Of a stretch of DNA of 64,000 nt, positions 45,086 to 56,415 are shown piece after piece (positions within the stretch are counted from its first letter, which is position 1; every line of letters starts with the position of its first letter). The stretch covers positions 16,045,115 to 16,109,114 of the forward strand of contig OX345636.1 of NCBI GenBank assembly GCA_947044365.1, written 5' to 3'. Under the pieces are notes generated by a model that was not told the origin of the DNA, made no database searches, and was given only the letters and a program-made list of their open reading frames with translations. The translations under genes and the position numbers were made by a program. The stretch is from Petrosia ficiformis (taxonomy: Eukaryota; Porifera; Demospongiae; Haplosclerida; Petrosiidae).

Positions 45086-46238
45086 GTTATTGTATACACA
45101 CACACTCTATCTTTCTATTTATGTTCAAATTTTAGATATTGAGTCATCAGCTAACATGGATAGCAATGATGAAACATTACCTGAATACCAAGATTTCCAT
45201 CCAATCGAAACTTTAAAACTTCCTCCAAATAAAGAGAGTCTTACAATTTTAATATTAGGGAAAACTAAACATGGGAAATCTTCTTTGGTAAACGACCTTC
45301 TAGGCTACCCCATGGCTCTTATTGAACCAGCTCAAAAAAGACGCAAGGATAATTCTGTCGAGGCATATCAAACAGCAGTTGGAAAAAAATGTGTTATTAT
45401 TTATGAAGCCCAAGGTCTCGGTGGTTTGATAGAATCTGATCGTAAAGTGTTACGTAAACTGGAAAAGGAACTTGAAGGCAAAACATTTGATATTGTTCTA
45501 ATATGTTACAAATTATTTGATGCAATTGATGTTTCTGCAAAAGAAAGCCTAGAAAAGATTATGGGATACCTTGGGAATGATCTTATCAGTAACACTATCA
45601 TTGTTTTAACATTTGCTGACCAGTACATAACGCAGTGTCGTGCTGTGAGAGAATACCACGAACGGTCTGAAGAAGAAACATTGGAATTGGTCAAACGAGA
45701 GATGATTGATCATGTTGGTGAAATGAAAGCTGTATTCAAAACGCTTATGGTTGGTAAATCTATGGTACCCGAAGAACTATTTGATACAATTCCATTCCGC
45801 TTGTCAAGCAGTGAAATGCGAAGTTTGCCAGTTAATGAAGACTGGATCCAAGACTTATGGGACAAATGCATTGAACTTGGTGAGAACAAAAGTAAGCCTC
45901 TTGTGGGCTTTATAGGACAACATAGAATGAAGATAGCAGGTGTAGGTGGAACAGTTGCGGCTACTGCAGGTGTAGGTGTAACTACTGGTATTATTATAGG
46001 AGGATTGTGTGGAAGTGTTGTTCCAGGACCTGGTACAATAATTGGTGCTACCATCGGAGGTTTTATTGGGGGTGGAATTGGTACAGCTGTGGGAGGAGTG
46101 GGTGGTGGAATAGCTGCTGCAACTATTCCAATCGTAAAAGAAAAATTATTAGAGCGTTCCTTTTCTTATAATAAACAATCAAAACCGAATACAATTGATG
46201 AGATAGAACTCAAGGAAGACACAACATCTGACAATTGA
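39696..46238 (+). CDS. Gene 5: Death domain - AIG1-like GTPase - glycine-zipper tail
   Basis: Proposed exons 39696-40798, 44086-44183 and 45136-46238 total 2304 nt (767 aa plus stop), all GT-AG with phases 2 and 1. The start MFEVEYPLDS was chosen by alignment with genes 2 and 4; an in-frame ATG at 39591 is an alternative. Residues about 1-110 are a Death domain (LHMLWKWRRKNGSDAT), and 110-367 the shared module (SSWFNIQLLKAIV; SIFEIPSKSF; FEEGSIMLIFRIPEALL). The last exon has a P-loop GKTKHGKSS (about 442-450) and TIIVLTFADQY in the G4 position, reminiscent of AIG1/GIMAP/Toc-type GTPases. The G3 position reads YEAQGLGG, so the usual Asp is absent. Residues about 665-735 are an extremely glycine-rich hydrophobic stretch (AGVGGTVAATAGVGVTTGII onward), then a basic tail. 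Membrane-acting innate-immune or death GTPase is the inferred role. Intron 1 hosts a hAT fossil. Confidence 0.75.
41845..42150. repeat. Dispersed repeat R1, copy 3 (gene 5 intron 1)
   Basis: Shares CACTCGCTTTGCTGCTTTCC and GAAGCATAAATTTGACATCA with the other R1 copies and shows the same internal duplication. Confidence 0.55.
42740..43784 (+). pseudogene. hAT-family transposase fossil (gene 5 intron 1)
   Basis: Broken frames read into a typical hAT C-terminal dimerisation region: LITVATLLPMNTAIYERRFS followed by LMNRIKSESRSDILNSM, then an acidic Ser/Asp/Glu-rich tail ending SDSDQMITN at 43784. Upstream pieces (43007-43254 and earlier) lie in different frames and are interrupted by stops, so no complete transposase remains. 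It resembles the ZNF862/KIAA1586-like class of hAT-derived proteins. It lies within the large first intron of gene 5 in the same orientation. Confidence 0.65.
45034..45090. repeat. (ATT)n microsatellite before gene 5 last exon
   Basis: About 18 ATT units with one interruption, ending roughly 45 bp before the acceptor of the GTPase exon. Confidence 0.9.
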
Positions 46239-47047
46239 GTAATAATAAGACACATGTATAATTGTACACAAACATATGCACTGACTTAACATTTTACAGT
46301 ACCATGTAGCTCATTTGTTAACTTTAAGACTTAAATTTTTATGGTACTGTATAATACATATTTAAATTACATTATATGAAATGCTACTATGTTACTTATG
46401 TTTATTGTTTGTTATTTTTATTGCTCAATGAATTATTTTGGTGTGAATCTTTACTTCTTGTTATTTAATAATAATTAGATAAAAAAGTAATAATTGTTGA
46501 GGGCTGAAAAATTTATAACTTTAATTGTTTTTGGAATTATTCCAGCTTTACTCACCAAGTATATATATAATAATTTTTATAGTGATTCAGCATCTTATCA
46601 AAGTCAAAGACTTCACTGTACTGCAACTGAATACAGGTAATTGGCATCATTCTTACATTCGCCTCAGTCGTGTTTACCAAATATTGCAAACACAACATAT
46701 CCCAACAGTGCGAGCGAACCCTTTTCATTTATTCTCCCAACATCCCTTTCTCTCTCACTAGATAGACCTATTTTCTTTCTTTTTTGCGCTACATCCTATT
46801 TTGATCTCATTTTACTTTCTGCCCTAAGCTAAGTTTGAAGTAGCTAATGCGTATCAAAGGTTGGACACTTGAATGTAAGCACTACCACACCACATGAAAC
46901 AAAGAGTGGTGTTTTGGACAATGGAATACTGACAGTCATAATGTGTATGCAAATCAATGTTTAAGTTCCAAGAAATGGTTACATCTTTCTAAGGAATCAC
47001 GAAATAATACTGTATTCTGTGGTATTTAGTTTGTTACTGTAGCATTT
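46239..47047. other. Intergenic between genes 5 and 4
   Basis: About 0.8 kb. Holds a dispersed repeat at 46580-46770; the rest is AT-rich without visible genes. Confidence 0.4.
46580..46770. repeat. Dispersed repeat R2, forward copy
   Basis: TTATTCTCCCAACATCCCTT and upstream CAGCATCTTATCAAAGTCAA occur in inverted orientation at about 53890-54090. Confidence 0.6.
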
Positions 47048-47149
47048 ATGATGTATATAATAATATTCATGAGTATAACACAAGTCATGAATTCATCTAT
47101 CTCCATAGTAACAAACTGTAACCATCAAACAACAAATCTACTTGAAACG
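47048..47149 (+). promoter_or_regulatory. Conserved leader of gene 4 (5' UTR or N-terminal extension)
   Basis: Nearly identical to 39591-39665 (GAGTATAACACAAGTCATGA shared exactly), while the following coding sequence is much less conserved. Open and in frame with the chosen start at 47150. Confidence 0.55.
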
Positions 47150-50100
47150 ATGACTGAGTTAGAGAATCCACTAGATAGTCTGCTAATACAATTTAGCCTG
47201 TCACGAATTCGTCTTGAGAAACCATGTGATGACAACCTCTTCCTGGCTCTGATGTTAAAAATCCCAAGATTCAAAAATGTTGCACCATTTTTTGGCTTCA
47301 CACAGCCTGAAATAGAAGCCATTCACCAAGAGTACAACAATGAGAGATCACAAAGATTGCATATGTTGTGGCAATGGAAAAGCAAGAATGGCAGTAATGC
47401 TACATATCTAGCTCTTGTTACAGTATTCCTCAAAATGGAGGATGCGTCCCTAGCAGAATTTGTAGTGCAGCACACAAAAAAAATTTATCTAACAGAGTCA
47501 AATGATTCTCAACTAAATCCAGAGAAGGCTGCAATGTATCCGAACTGGGACACAATGACAGATGGTGAAAGAGAACAAGTGAAATATAATCTAATAAGTC
47601 AAAATCATCAAGTTAGACAAAACTATTCATCTCTCATTGTCAGTGTTTTGAATTCTTTCGAGAAGCGCAAAGTTACAGTTGAGGAAATGAAGACAAAGTT
47701 ATTGGCTTACGGTGTTCCAGAAGCAGCGTCAGATAAATCACCTGCTACATTATTTCCACACTTTGAAAATGATGCTGCTCTTGAAGATGTGTTCTTAACG
47801 CTGTGCACACGTTATTCATCATGGTTCAACATACAACTACTTAAGGTTATCGTTGGTGGAGAGTTGGGATGTGAAGAGGATCAACAAATGCTGGCAGAAT
47901 ACGAGAAGGATCTGTATCCTTATCTGGAACGGTCAATATTTGAAATACCTTCAAAATCGTTTGCTACACAACATGAAAGTGCAGGTCTGGTATATTTGTA
48001 TTTTGGTCTGCCTGAAGATCACATTCCAACAGGAGAAGATGTGTTTCTTTTTCAATGTACCATATCTCTGTACTTGGAAATTACTGAAGGGCTTCTTCAG
48101 TTTATTGGTTTCAAGGATGGCAACAATGTTCTGATATTTGGAATACCAGAAGCAATACTTCAGATACAGAACTCAATAGAAAAACACATTACATTTGACC
48201 CTGTAATGAAAGCCTACAAATTCAATGATGATGATCTGGAGCGAATAGTGTAAGTGATTGTTATTATATTATAATTACATGCAGTATGTATATAATGTCA
48301 ACTCAACATTCTTCAAACATTTTAGGCCTCAAAGAAAACATTTAGAAGTTTCTGAAGATGTATTAGTGAGTTTATATGTGGCTATTTACAACTGAGATTA
48401 ATAACAAAATTTTCGTCAAATTAGAGTCAACCACTGGATAATGGAGAGAGCAAAGAAAAAGAGCTGCATTACCATCAAAATTGTAAGTACAAAACTTTAC
48501 TAATATTATAGTGATACTTGAAGACATAGCACAGTGTACAATCATATGTATAATACAGCAGATGGAACGCACTGAGGTGTGGTGCATTATTATCTAAATC
48601 AGCATGTATATCGTCTAGCTTAATTGCTAGAGTGTACTGCTTCATCATAGAACAAAGTGCTTGTATTGTAGGCTTCATAGGGGATATAAATTCTCTAGCT
48701 CCTTTATGTACTATAACTTGATGGGTCACCCTCTGGAAGTACTGCACCAAGAATACAAATCACACACCCCTACACAAGGCCTATAATACAGATATTATGT
48801 TAATTTAGTATTTATATAAAATTAATAAATTATTGTATGAGGTGAATCTGAAGCCAGTTAGAGTCAATGATGGCTGTACTCTAATATAAAGTGTATACAT
48901 TGGGTAAAAAGTAATTCATTGCCTATAAAAAATAACTTCTTTACTTTTGTTGAAGGTGAGAAAACCTTCTTGTGATTCATCAACATTCTGCCAAAATATC
49001 ATTACAGTACAATTAGTAAACGTGGTAAAGTAGTGTAATGTAAACAAGCTATTTTAAGCTTGTATAAGTAGGCAATGAATTACTTTATATGCACTAGAGT
49101 AGTACCATATAGCCCTAAATTTTTGCAGGCTATAAATTTCATGTTTTTCTCAAAAAATGACAGATCGCAAAACTTTTATTTGCAAAAATAATGGTCATGC
49201 CCACCACATGTGACCATTTGAATGTGAAGATTTTATCACGAAATATATAGTTAAATATTGTCCGAATGCAAAACTTTTACCTGACTGTTTTTCATAATAA
49301 TCAGACAATGATGGGTTAAAAGCAAGTTAGCACAAGCGAAAATAGTTTATAAACACTGTTGTCAATTAATGTGTGAAATAACTGTACCATATACGACATA
49401 ATTATATAGCTTAAACATTGTGATATTTCTAAAATTATAACAGCAGAAGTACTTCTAAACTTTCATCATCATGACAACTAAATAGAAAACTTTAATTTTA
49501 ACTGTATGGTACAACAAATAATGCCTCAGATTAGTTGTCTCTCTTATCACTTTATTTATTATAAAAATTAATATAATTAATTAATTTTACAGGTTACAAT
49601 GCTCCTCCTGGATACTGTTTGATAGTCAATAATATGAATTTCGGTTGTAGTGAATGCATGCCACAACGAAAGGTCAGTGAGGCTGCTATGAAGAGGATTT
49701 TCGAACCTCTTGGATTTACCGTGGTTTCTTTTCGAGATCTTACAAAAACACAGATGATACACGTTTTCGAAGAATATCAGAGGAAAATACACACAGGCTG
49801 TTTCATTTTTATTATTCTCAGCCATGGAAAGAATGGAGTAGTTCTCACTAGCGACGACCAAGAGTTACGTATTGAAGATATTGTCGACAGATTTAATAGT
49901 GCTAATTGCCCAACACTACAAGAAAAGCCTAGTATGTTCATTTTTGATGTTTGCAGAATTCGACCAGATTTTACAGAAGAAATGAGCAATCCAAAATCAT
50001 TGGATACAGATGATTTCAACTTAGCAGAGAAGCATTGCTCACTGAGAGGTGATATCGCAATACTTTATGCTACAGCTACTAAAGATTCTTCTTCTTTAGA

Positions 50101-52181
50101 ATCAGAGGAAGGTAGTCGATTTACGCAGTTGTTTGAGAATGTCATTTGTGAGGGAATCAACAAAAATATGGAATTCAATGCCATCATGACTGCACTGAGA
50201 AACGAATTCCAACTCCAAGGAAAAGATCAAACTCTAGAAATAACAGCCACGTTTACAAAGCATTACCACTTTAAATTGTAAGTGATATTTTTTTAAATTT
50301 TCACAATATTTATGACAATGCACTTTTGTCAAACATTTTAAACAAAATTAATATACAGTAGCTGGTTCAGAGAATTACATACCAGATTGCTATTCTGAGA
50401 ATTTTCTCAGACGTACATTTTACTTGTATTACTTAATATCTGGTGAAATAGCCAATTTGTATAAATGACTTGACACCTTCTGAATACATATCATGTTATA
50501 TATAACAGCCATTTTAGTGTATTACGGAAATTGCACTTCTCTTGATCTGTGGGTTATTGAAACTGATGAGCTTTCATATATACAGTGCACATTCATAATA
50601 TGGGAAATACAGCATTTATTTTGTTAATGCCCTCACACAATATAATTTAAGTGTAGGATCCCTTGTCTGAAGGCACATAATGCCTGTGAGAACATTGCTC
50701 ATTAAAGTATATAATCCTGAATGATTAGGTGTGTTATTTCTTTGATTCTCCAATAAATTTTTTATTTTGAAAAATAATACCAAATGTTTCGACAGCTATT
50801 CAGCTGTCTTCATCAGTGGTACAATAAACCATACATGTAATTCCAACTACTTATATAGCAATGTCAATTACTACGATGTTGTAAGCATTGTGTCTTTAAT
50901 AAACTGTTATAGACGTCAGGCATTAGCCCTTACTCTCTGTTGGTGGTTCCTGGGAGACTGTTGAAGTACCAGGATTCAATCACACAACGGGACATTATAT
51001 ATATGCTGTTCATAATTTTGAAAGTTTTCACCACTGATGATAGAAAGGAGGCAGACTAAAAACAAATAGATATCAATTCATGTACTGTTAACAACCTTAA
51101 GTAACCTTTCAATGAAACCTGTGTAAAACACTACGAATTTGTAAGTTTACTGTGATACATTTGCATGCATTGGCATGTAGGAGGAACAGTAAAAATAGTA
51201 ATACTATTGATTCCTCTTCCCAAAATTGAATTCTGTTCAAACTGGCTGTTTCTATGATAAATACTGAGTACTAACTGGTTTGTGTAGTCAAATTATCTAC
51301 ATAGATATATGTATATGTATATTTATAATGATAAATATATATTATTATATATATATATAATATATAAGTATGTATAATTGGAGCTATACATCATACTTCG
51401 CTTTTATTTCACAATTAGAATTGATGAAGTTGTAAAGGCACAAAAACTACAAAAGAAACTCAGAGATACCACATGTAAATGGAAACAAATACGGGAAACT
51501 ACTATTACAATGATCCGAGATACTGCAGCAAACCTACAATCGTATCAAAGAGGCTTAAACATTACTCAAATCACAGGATCAGCAGCTAGTGTTGCAGGGA
51601 CAGCTTTAGGTGTCGTAGGATTTTTTCTTGCTCCACCACTTGCTATTGGTGGAGCTGCGCTAGCAATAGCAGGTGGGCTAACTAAAAGCGGGGCAAGTGC
51701 TGTAGAGACTATTGTCACCAAGTCTGGAGTGAAGGAAGCACAGAAACAATTAAAGCAGGATGAAGAAATGCTGAAAGAAATGCAAGACATTCAGAAAGAG
51801 ATTGAAGAGCAGAATGAAAGGATAAAAGACAAATGTCCAAACATCGATGAAAGTGATATCCTCCAGGTGACAACTCTATATGTACATCCATTTGTCAAAG
51901 GAGTAAGCAGAGAAATTAGTTTGAAGGCAGGACAAACTGCAGGGGAAGACGTAGCAAAGTTAGGCGAGGGTCAAATTCAATTCAGTGCAACGGGAACTCT
52001 GACTAAAATGGGAATAATCACAAATCTAGTAATACTACCAATAAATCTAATTGTGATTGTAAAAAGTGGACATAACATTTGGAATGAAAATGAATGTGAA
52101 GCTTCAAAACAACTTCGTGAAACAGCTGACAACCTCGAACAACAAAAAGAAGAGATATGTGGTCCGATGGGGTTATTGTAA
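47150..52181 (+). CDS. Gene 4: intact Death domain - caspase-like - ApoL-like protein
   Basis: Proposed exons 47150-48249, 48326-48365, 48425-48482, 49593-50277 and 51419-52181 total 2646 nt, exactly 882 codons including stop, with every phase agreeing (2, 0, 1, 2). About residues 1-111 are a Death domain (LHMLWQWKSKNGSNAT), and 112-366 the shared module (SSWFNIQLLKVIV; SIFEIPSKSF). A 33-residue linker follows. About 400-628 are a caspase fold with catalytic His in ILSHGKNG (about 477) and Cys in DVCRIRP (about 520); the usual Gly after Cys-Arg is Ile. About 629-881 are an ApoL-like domain (ITGSAASVAGTALGVVGFFL hairpin; IITNLVILPINLIVIVKSG second hydrophobic segment). The start MTELENPLDS is set by alignment; an earlier in-frame ATG at 47048 is possible. 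The whole death-fold, protease and membrane chain in one polypeptide makes this the reference member of the cluster. Confidence 0.85.
48906..49087. mobile_element. 182-bp MITE with 18-bp TIRs (gene 4 intron)
   Basis: AAAGTAATTCATTGCCTA at the left is perfectly inverted at the right (TAGGCAATGAATTACTTT). Confidence 0.75.
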
Positions 52182-53421
52182 ACGAAACTGAAGAATATAA
52201 CTAAATATGACTTAGTGTACATGAGCACATAACACAGTATTATAATTCATTATTAAAATTTATTGTACTATTTATTAATAATAGTTTTGTATACTATATA
52301 CAATTATTTATAACATACAATATTGACACAATCACATCAGGGGCTTAATAATTAAATGTGGTATTTTTTTCCCATAAATTCCCAAGGGCAGTATATATAA
52401 GCCCACAAGCCTAAAACATGTATCATGGAAAACTCCATTAGTTAAGTAGTGACATGACAAAAACACATTTTAATCAAACCTGGCTATATATATATATATA
52501 TTTATTTATTTATTTATATATACATATATATATATATAATTATACATATAATCCTATATAAGTGCTTCCTATATATAAAGCAATCTGCCTATATAGTCTC
52601 CACTTACTCCTTATTGTACTTTTACCTAAACTACTTAGGCTGAAGTTCCCCTGCATGCATGGTTACGCCTTAAGGTGTATCCTACCATCATCTTGTTCTA
52701 AAACCTCTAACCAGATAAATAATTATAATTATAATGAACAAACATCTGAATCGCTTTTCTCTTCTTCATTCTCTTTGTTATTTTTTACTAGCTACCTATA
52801 TACTTATTAATAAACTAATGAAGTTTCATGGATCAGTTGTCTCAATTTTCTGTATTTGTGCCACAGACGTTTAAGACCCACATACTAATGGTTGAAGAAT
52901 ATTTGTGAAAGTTGGTAGTAGTTAGAACAGTACAATAATTATTGTTTTCTGTTGTGGCCATCCTTATGTTAACTATATACGCAGAAATCGCATATTCATA
53001 AGCTCTGCGAAATCAGAACCGGAAGTTTTGATTTAAAAAACGCTTTGCTTCGTGATTTTTACCGTTTTTATCGTTGCTCTACATTTGTCTTTTGTATCTA
53101 CACAGTTGTATGCACGGCCCAAATGAAGTGATTAAACAGAAGCTAGAAGTATCCTCCAGCTACAGCGTAAGTTATAGCTGGCTATTCCCAGCAGGTAAGT
53201 CAGGAGAAGCGTTCACTTTATAATAAGTTGGGCGTCGACCGTCGAATCTGTCTGCTCACAGGATATATGCGCGCCGAGTTTAATTAAAGGGAAACCTGAG
53301 TATATATATGCGCATCGTGCTCAAAGGGAAACAAATAAATAAATAAAACATTTCCCACAAATTCCTATCATTTGTCCACTGCCTTAGCTTGTACAAACAG
53401 TTTCATAACAACAAACAAGAG
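52182..53421. other. Intergenic downstream of gene 4
   Basis: AT microsatellites at about 52486-52545; otherwise no gene or defined element recognised. Confidence 0.4.
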
Positions 53422-53663
53422 TTCCCACGTAGTCACGTACGTATACATGTGAAATTAGCCCCACCTGCCATACGCCAGTATACGAAAAGGGGTGTGACTT
53501 CCGCAAGATCTGGTAGCAACTTGTCACATAGAGCTCTCTTTTTCTTCTTAAAGGTGTCAGTGGAAAGGTAAGTCATTAGTTTAAGTAAACAGAAATGTGG
53601 GTGGTCAATTAACCATCCTATAGGTATTGTCTAGTCAGGGTCTGGCTTATAGGTATAATCCCG
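53422..53663. repeat. Long direct repeat, copy 1
   Basis: About 240 bp from TCCCACGTAGTCACGTACGT to TATAATCCCGA, repeated at 54202-54448 in the same orientation with small indels. The 540-bp spacer includes an R2 copy. It could be a truncated LTR-like pair or a local duplication; no primer-binding site or polypurine tract was recognised. Confidence 0.7.
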
Positions 53664-53889
53664 ATGTACCACACCCCAAATTACTGTAGATTACAAGAGT
53701 ATACCAATGTGGTGGCGGCATGTCGGCATTCTATTGTTCAAAACGCCCACGCTTCGTTGGATGTGGTCTAGCGGTGCTTTGATTGAAGTGTCTAAGGGTA
53801 CTTTAAAAAAAAAATAAATAAATAAAGTGAAAGGAGAGTAGAACGTTATGTTGATGTTTGTGTGATGTATAGACTTGGTTTCTAGCTGG

Positions 53890-54090
53890 TTCTAGCGAGA
53901 GAGAAAGGGATGTTGGGAGAATAAGTGACAAATAGCGTTCGTATGCAGACTTGAGTAGATGCTGTGGTTGCAGTAATTGGTAAGCAAGGTTGAGGTGAGT
54001 GTTAGATTGCTCCAGAAGTTGGAGAAAGTTGCAAATTGCCTGTATTCATTTGCAACGATGGTTTTGATTTTAATGAGATGCTGAGCCACA
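53890..54090. repeat. Dispersed repeat R2, inverted copy
   Basis: Contains AAGGGATGTTGGGAGAATAA, the reverse complement of the copy at 46580-46770. The 68-codon minus-strand ORF here belongs to the repeat. Confidence 0.6.
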
Positions 54091-54201
54091 CCTCGCAATC
54101 AGTATATTACATCCATGGTAGGTGTGGTTGGAATTATTATTAAAATTAATTCATTCTTTTTTCAAAAGCCCCCGGGTTACGAAACTGTAAGTGTTAAGAG
54201 T

Positions 54202-54448
54202 CCCCACGTAGTCACGTACGTATGTGAAATTAGCCCCACCTGCCATACGCCATGCGCCAGTATACGAAAAGGGGTGTGACTTTCGCAAGATCTATATGGC
54301 GTGGTAGCAAATTACATAGAGCTCTCTTTTTCTTATTAAAGGAGTCAGTGGAAAGGTAAGTCATTAGTTTACGTAAACAGAAATGTGAGTGGACAATTAA
54401 CCATCCTATAGGTCAGGGTCTGGCTTATCAGAATAGGTGTAATCCCGA
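54202..54448. repeat. Long direct repeat, copy 2
   Basis: Partner of 53422-53663; shares CACGTAGTCACGTACGTA, GCAAGATCT and AACCATCCTATAGG. Confidence 0.7.
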
Positions 54449-55580
54449 ATTTTTTATTTTTTTTGCATGAGTTAAATTTGATGGGCTATTCCACAGATAA
54501 AGTATCTCTCTCCATTGAGGAGCAATTTTTAAAATTCCCTCCCAAAAAGCAGTTTAGTATATTATCCTTAGGACGTCAAATTGGATTGCCAAATCCCACT
54601 TTTAATACTCCTCAAGATAAGAACCACAAAGACATGATTAATTAATATCAATTATCCCCCAAGCCAATTAATTAGCATCAACCATTCTACACTTTACCAA
54701 CATACTCCCTGAAAATGCAATTAAAGTCTCATCAATGGGGTTGGGGTTTAGCATTATTTACTAGATCAGTCAAATCTGTAAACTTAGGAAAATGCCATTT
54801 GAACTTGGAATTCATACACAATTACTGGGCTATTCCAATGTCTAGCCACAACCCACTGATCAAGGAGCAATTTTTTCTTTCCCAGAGACAGTTATTAAAT
54901 TCTGTAAATTACCATTAGAACGTGTAATTGAAATCTCCCAGGATAGCAAATTGAATTGGTCAATCATGCAGTAATAACTTCACTCTGATACCTCCCAATT
55001 AATTACCATCATTAAACCTGGAGACCTCTGGACCCCCATCATAAGTGTGGTTCAATTTTCAAACATCTGTGAGTGTGCCAAGGCCAAGACTGGACTACTG
55101 GATAGCAAAATTAGCGTAGGTGTTTATTTGCCACACCCAAATAACGTGGCGGTGTTGTTTGCCAAGCCCCAAATCAAATGGCGTGTAGAGTGATTTCTAT
55201 TCACATTTCATGCCAATAATGCGGTTCTGGCCAACATACATGGCACTGTAAAAAACTGATTGGTTGTATTTGATTCTTAGTAGTACATAATTAATGTGAG
55301 AGCATCTCTAGAAAGCCAATATTATCGTGTTTCTAATAGGAAATATAATTGTTATAAACATAATTATTATGTACTTAATTGAAAGTACATCTGTACTATG
55401 CATTAGGAATAATTGTTACAAACATGATTAGGAACATAATAATTGTGGTCATAAATGTCCTATACTTGTTCTATTCTTATTTTATGCTTGAATCAATATC
55501 ACATAGCTAACTAACTAAATCAAGCTGCACACTGTAAAACAAGTGTATATAGAGAAAACAAGTGTTATACAGAAAAAAAC
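54449..55580. other. Intergenic, no gene seen
   Basis: A phrase GGGCTATTCCA...GAGCAATTTTT occurs twice (about 54483-54530 and 54827-54873), an internal duplication about 345 bp apart. ORFs of 60-67 codons span the two copies but show no domain. Confidence 0.35.
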
Positions 55581-55958
55581 ATCCCTATGATTGCTTTACA
55601 AATTTAAGTGAAGATAAAAGTATCCTTATGACTGCTTTGTGGTGTCCAGCATTCAGACAACAGCTTATTAAAGTTGATTATCTACTCTCCTGACCTTTCA
55701 AAGGACCTTGTAGAACTTTAGGAATATATTTCAGGCAGAACAGCTAGCTATTAGTTCCAGTTTCTATGTAAGCTCAACAGCTTTCTTTCTGCTGGTTTGC
55801 GTTCTTTTACGCGCCACGCCCATTAATTGACCGAGCCCCCGGGAATGATGCAACTTCCTTAACTACGCATACTCACGTAGGTGACACAAACATATATATA
55901 TAATTATATATATATATATAAACATACATCGAACCCGTGGGAAAGCAATCATAGGGAT
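55581..55958. mobile_element. ATCCYTAT...ATTGCTTT TIR element, copy A
   Basis: ATCCCTATGATTGCTTT at the left and its exact inverse at the right (AAAGCAATCATAGGGAT), preceded by GAACCCGTGG. Immediately followed by copy B. Confidence 0.75.
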
Positions 55959-55981
55959 GGCCCTACGGGCCATAAAAAAAC

Positions 55982-56415
55982 ATCCCTATGATTGCTTTAC
56001 AAATTTAAGTGAAGACAAAAGTATCCCTATGACTGCTTTGTGGTGTCCAGCATTCAGTAATCATGGCTGACTTTATCATGCCTAAAACACATCAGCTTTC
56101 TATAGTTATTATTTTGATTATCTACTCTCCTGACCTTTCAAAGGACCTTGTAGAACTATAGGAATATATTTCAGGCAGAATAGCTAGCTACTCGTTCCAG
56201 TTTCTACGTAAGCTACTTAGCTACAGGCAGCTTTCTTCGTGTAGAGTTTGAGCGCGCGTTCTTTTACGCGCCACACCCATTAATTGACCGAGCCCCCGGA
56301 AATGACGCAACTTCCTTAACTACGTATACAACGCATACTCGCGCAAGTGGACACAAGAAAAAAAAAAATAATAATTATATATAGTTCGAACCCGTGGGAA
56401 AGCAATTATAGGAAT
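55982..56415. mobile_element. ATCCYTAT...ATTGCTTT TIR element, copy B
   Basis: Tandem to copy A, separated by GGCCCTACGGGCCAT-type sequence. Same TIRs and internal content. Confidence 0.75.

Noticed and set aside
44783..45142. 119-codon ORF ahead of the GTPase exon
   Set aside because: Most of it is translated ATT microsatellite (Ile/Tyr runs); the real exon starts at 45136 after an acceptor.
50750..51000. Retroelement 3' end (GACAGCTATTCAGCTGTC palindrome)
   Set aside because: Only a short palindrome is visible, with no reverse transcriptase or tail nearby; not enough to call an element.
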